Program-made: the position numbers and the translations under genes
Notes under the pieces: model-generated
The model's database searches: none
The model's input: only the letters and a program-made list of their open reading frames with translations
Told to the model about the DNA's origin: nothing
Shown: positions 5,841 to 6,107 of the stretch, piece by piece
How the letters are laid out: each line of letters begins with the position of its first letter
Numbering within the stretch: position 1 is the stretch's first letter
From: Spirochaetales bacterium
GTDB lineage: Bacteria; Spirochaetota; Spirochaetia; ARS1246
Reading direction: 5' to 3'
Assembly (NCBI GenBank): GCA_016930115.1
Contig: JAFGHN010000056.1
Coordinates: 1 to 6,107 of the forward strand
DNA: 6,107 nucleotides

Positions 5841-6107
5841 CTATCGTCTCCGCCACCAGACGTATCCTGCCGCTATGATAAGCAGCAGGGGAAGCAGTCC
5901 GATGCTTGAAACATGAAGGAATCGTTCTTCTTCAGGATCGAGAATCAGCCGGCGGGCGGGCAAGACTTTTCGATCGACAGAAATGATTTCCTCTCCCTGG
6001 GTCAGCCAATTCACCGCATTTAGAAACAGGTCGCTGTTGTTTCCGTTTTGAAAGTGCTGGTTTGCGGCGAAATCGGAATCGCCTACCACCACCAGGCGCG
6101 TCTCCAC
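5841..6107 (-). CDS. GldG-like ABC-transporter auxiliary protein, C-terminal fragment at the window edge
   Basis: The last 88 residues of a larger protein; the reading frame is open to the right edge, so no start is visible and the first codon here (GTG) should not be taken as one. The fragment begins TRLVVVGDSDFAANQHF and continues NSDLFLNAVNWLTQGEEIISV, the pattern at the end of the periplasmic domain of GldG/ABC_transp_aux proteins. A linker RRLILDPEEERF follows, then a C-terminal membrane helix (about 66-84, SSIGLLPLLLIIAAGYVWW) closing with RRR at the cytoplasmic side (positive-inside). GldG-type subunits pair with an ABC-2 permease and ATPase; in non-gliding bacteria the exported substrate is unknown. 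Directly upstream of the DUF4340 gene with a 1-nt gap. Confidence 0.85.
   Translation of the reverse strand: METRLVVVGDSDFAANQHFQNGNNSDLFLNAVNWLTQGEEIISVDRKVLPARRLILDPEEERFLHVSSIGLLPLLLIIAAGYVWWRRR

Noticed and set aside
5285..5878. Plus-strand open frame of 197 codons opposite DUF4340
   Set aside because: Shadow of the DUF4340 gene, which has a coupled start, membrane helix and domain pattern.

Overview
The window is a gene-dense stretch of a GC-rich bacterial chromosome. No phage, plasmid, IS, CRISPR or RNA gene is visible. Strong GGAGG-type ribosome binding sites, sigma70-like promoters and tightly packed operons point to a bacterium. A GldG/DUF4340 pair next to a 2-oxoacid-dehydrogenase-type operon fits an environmental Gram-negative lineage (for example Desulfobacterota-like or candidate-phylum bacteria), but the sequence alone does not fix the taxon.

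Layout. (1) Positions 1-2906, minus strand: an operon read right to left as E1 alpha, E1 beta and E2 of a thiamine-diphosphate/lipoyl 2-oxoacid (or acetoin-type) dehydrogenase complex. The first two genes overlap and the second junction has a 1-nt gap. E2 runs off the left edge before its catalytic HxxxDG motif. (2) Positions 2907-3087: a divergent control region with a good candidate sigma70 promoter in each direction, a 17-bp inverted repeat over the -35 box of the E1 promoter, and a second 10-bp palindrome. (3) Positions 3088-5269, plus strand: an SDR oxidoreductase with two extra loops, then a 12-helix MFS exporter-like protein. (4) Positions 5288-6107, minus strand, convergent with the MFS gene: a short DUF4340 membrane-anchored protein preceded by the C-terminal end of a GldG-like ABC-transporter auxiliary protein.

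How the genes may work together (inference). The E1/E2 proteins should oxidatively decarboxylate or cleave an alpha-keto substrate and pass the acyl group to CoA, using an E3 that is not in view. The divergently transcribed NAD-type SDR and the MFS carrier could supply, reduce or export the keto/hydroxy substrate or a related small molecule. Shared control from the 182-bp divergent region would tie them together. E1 alpha departs from the usual E1 consensus at two active-site loops, and the E2 peripheral-subunit-binding domain lacks its usual glycine-rich motif, so the complex is probably not a housekeeping pyruvate dehydrogenase. The GldG/DUF4340 pair looks like an unrelated neighbouring operon.
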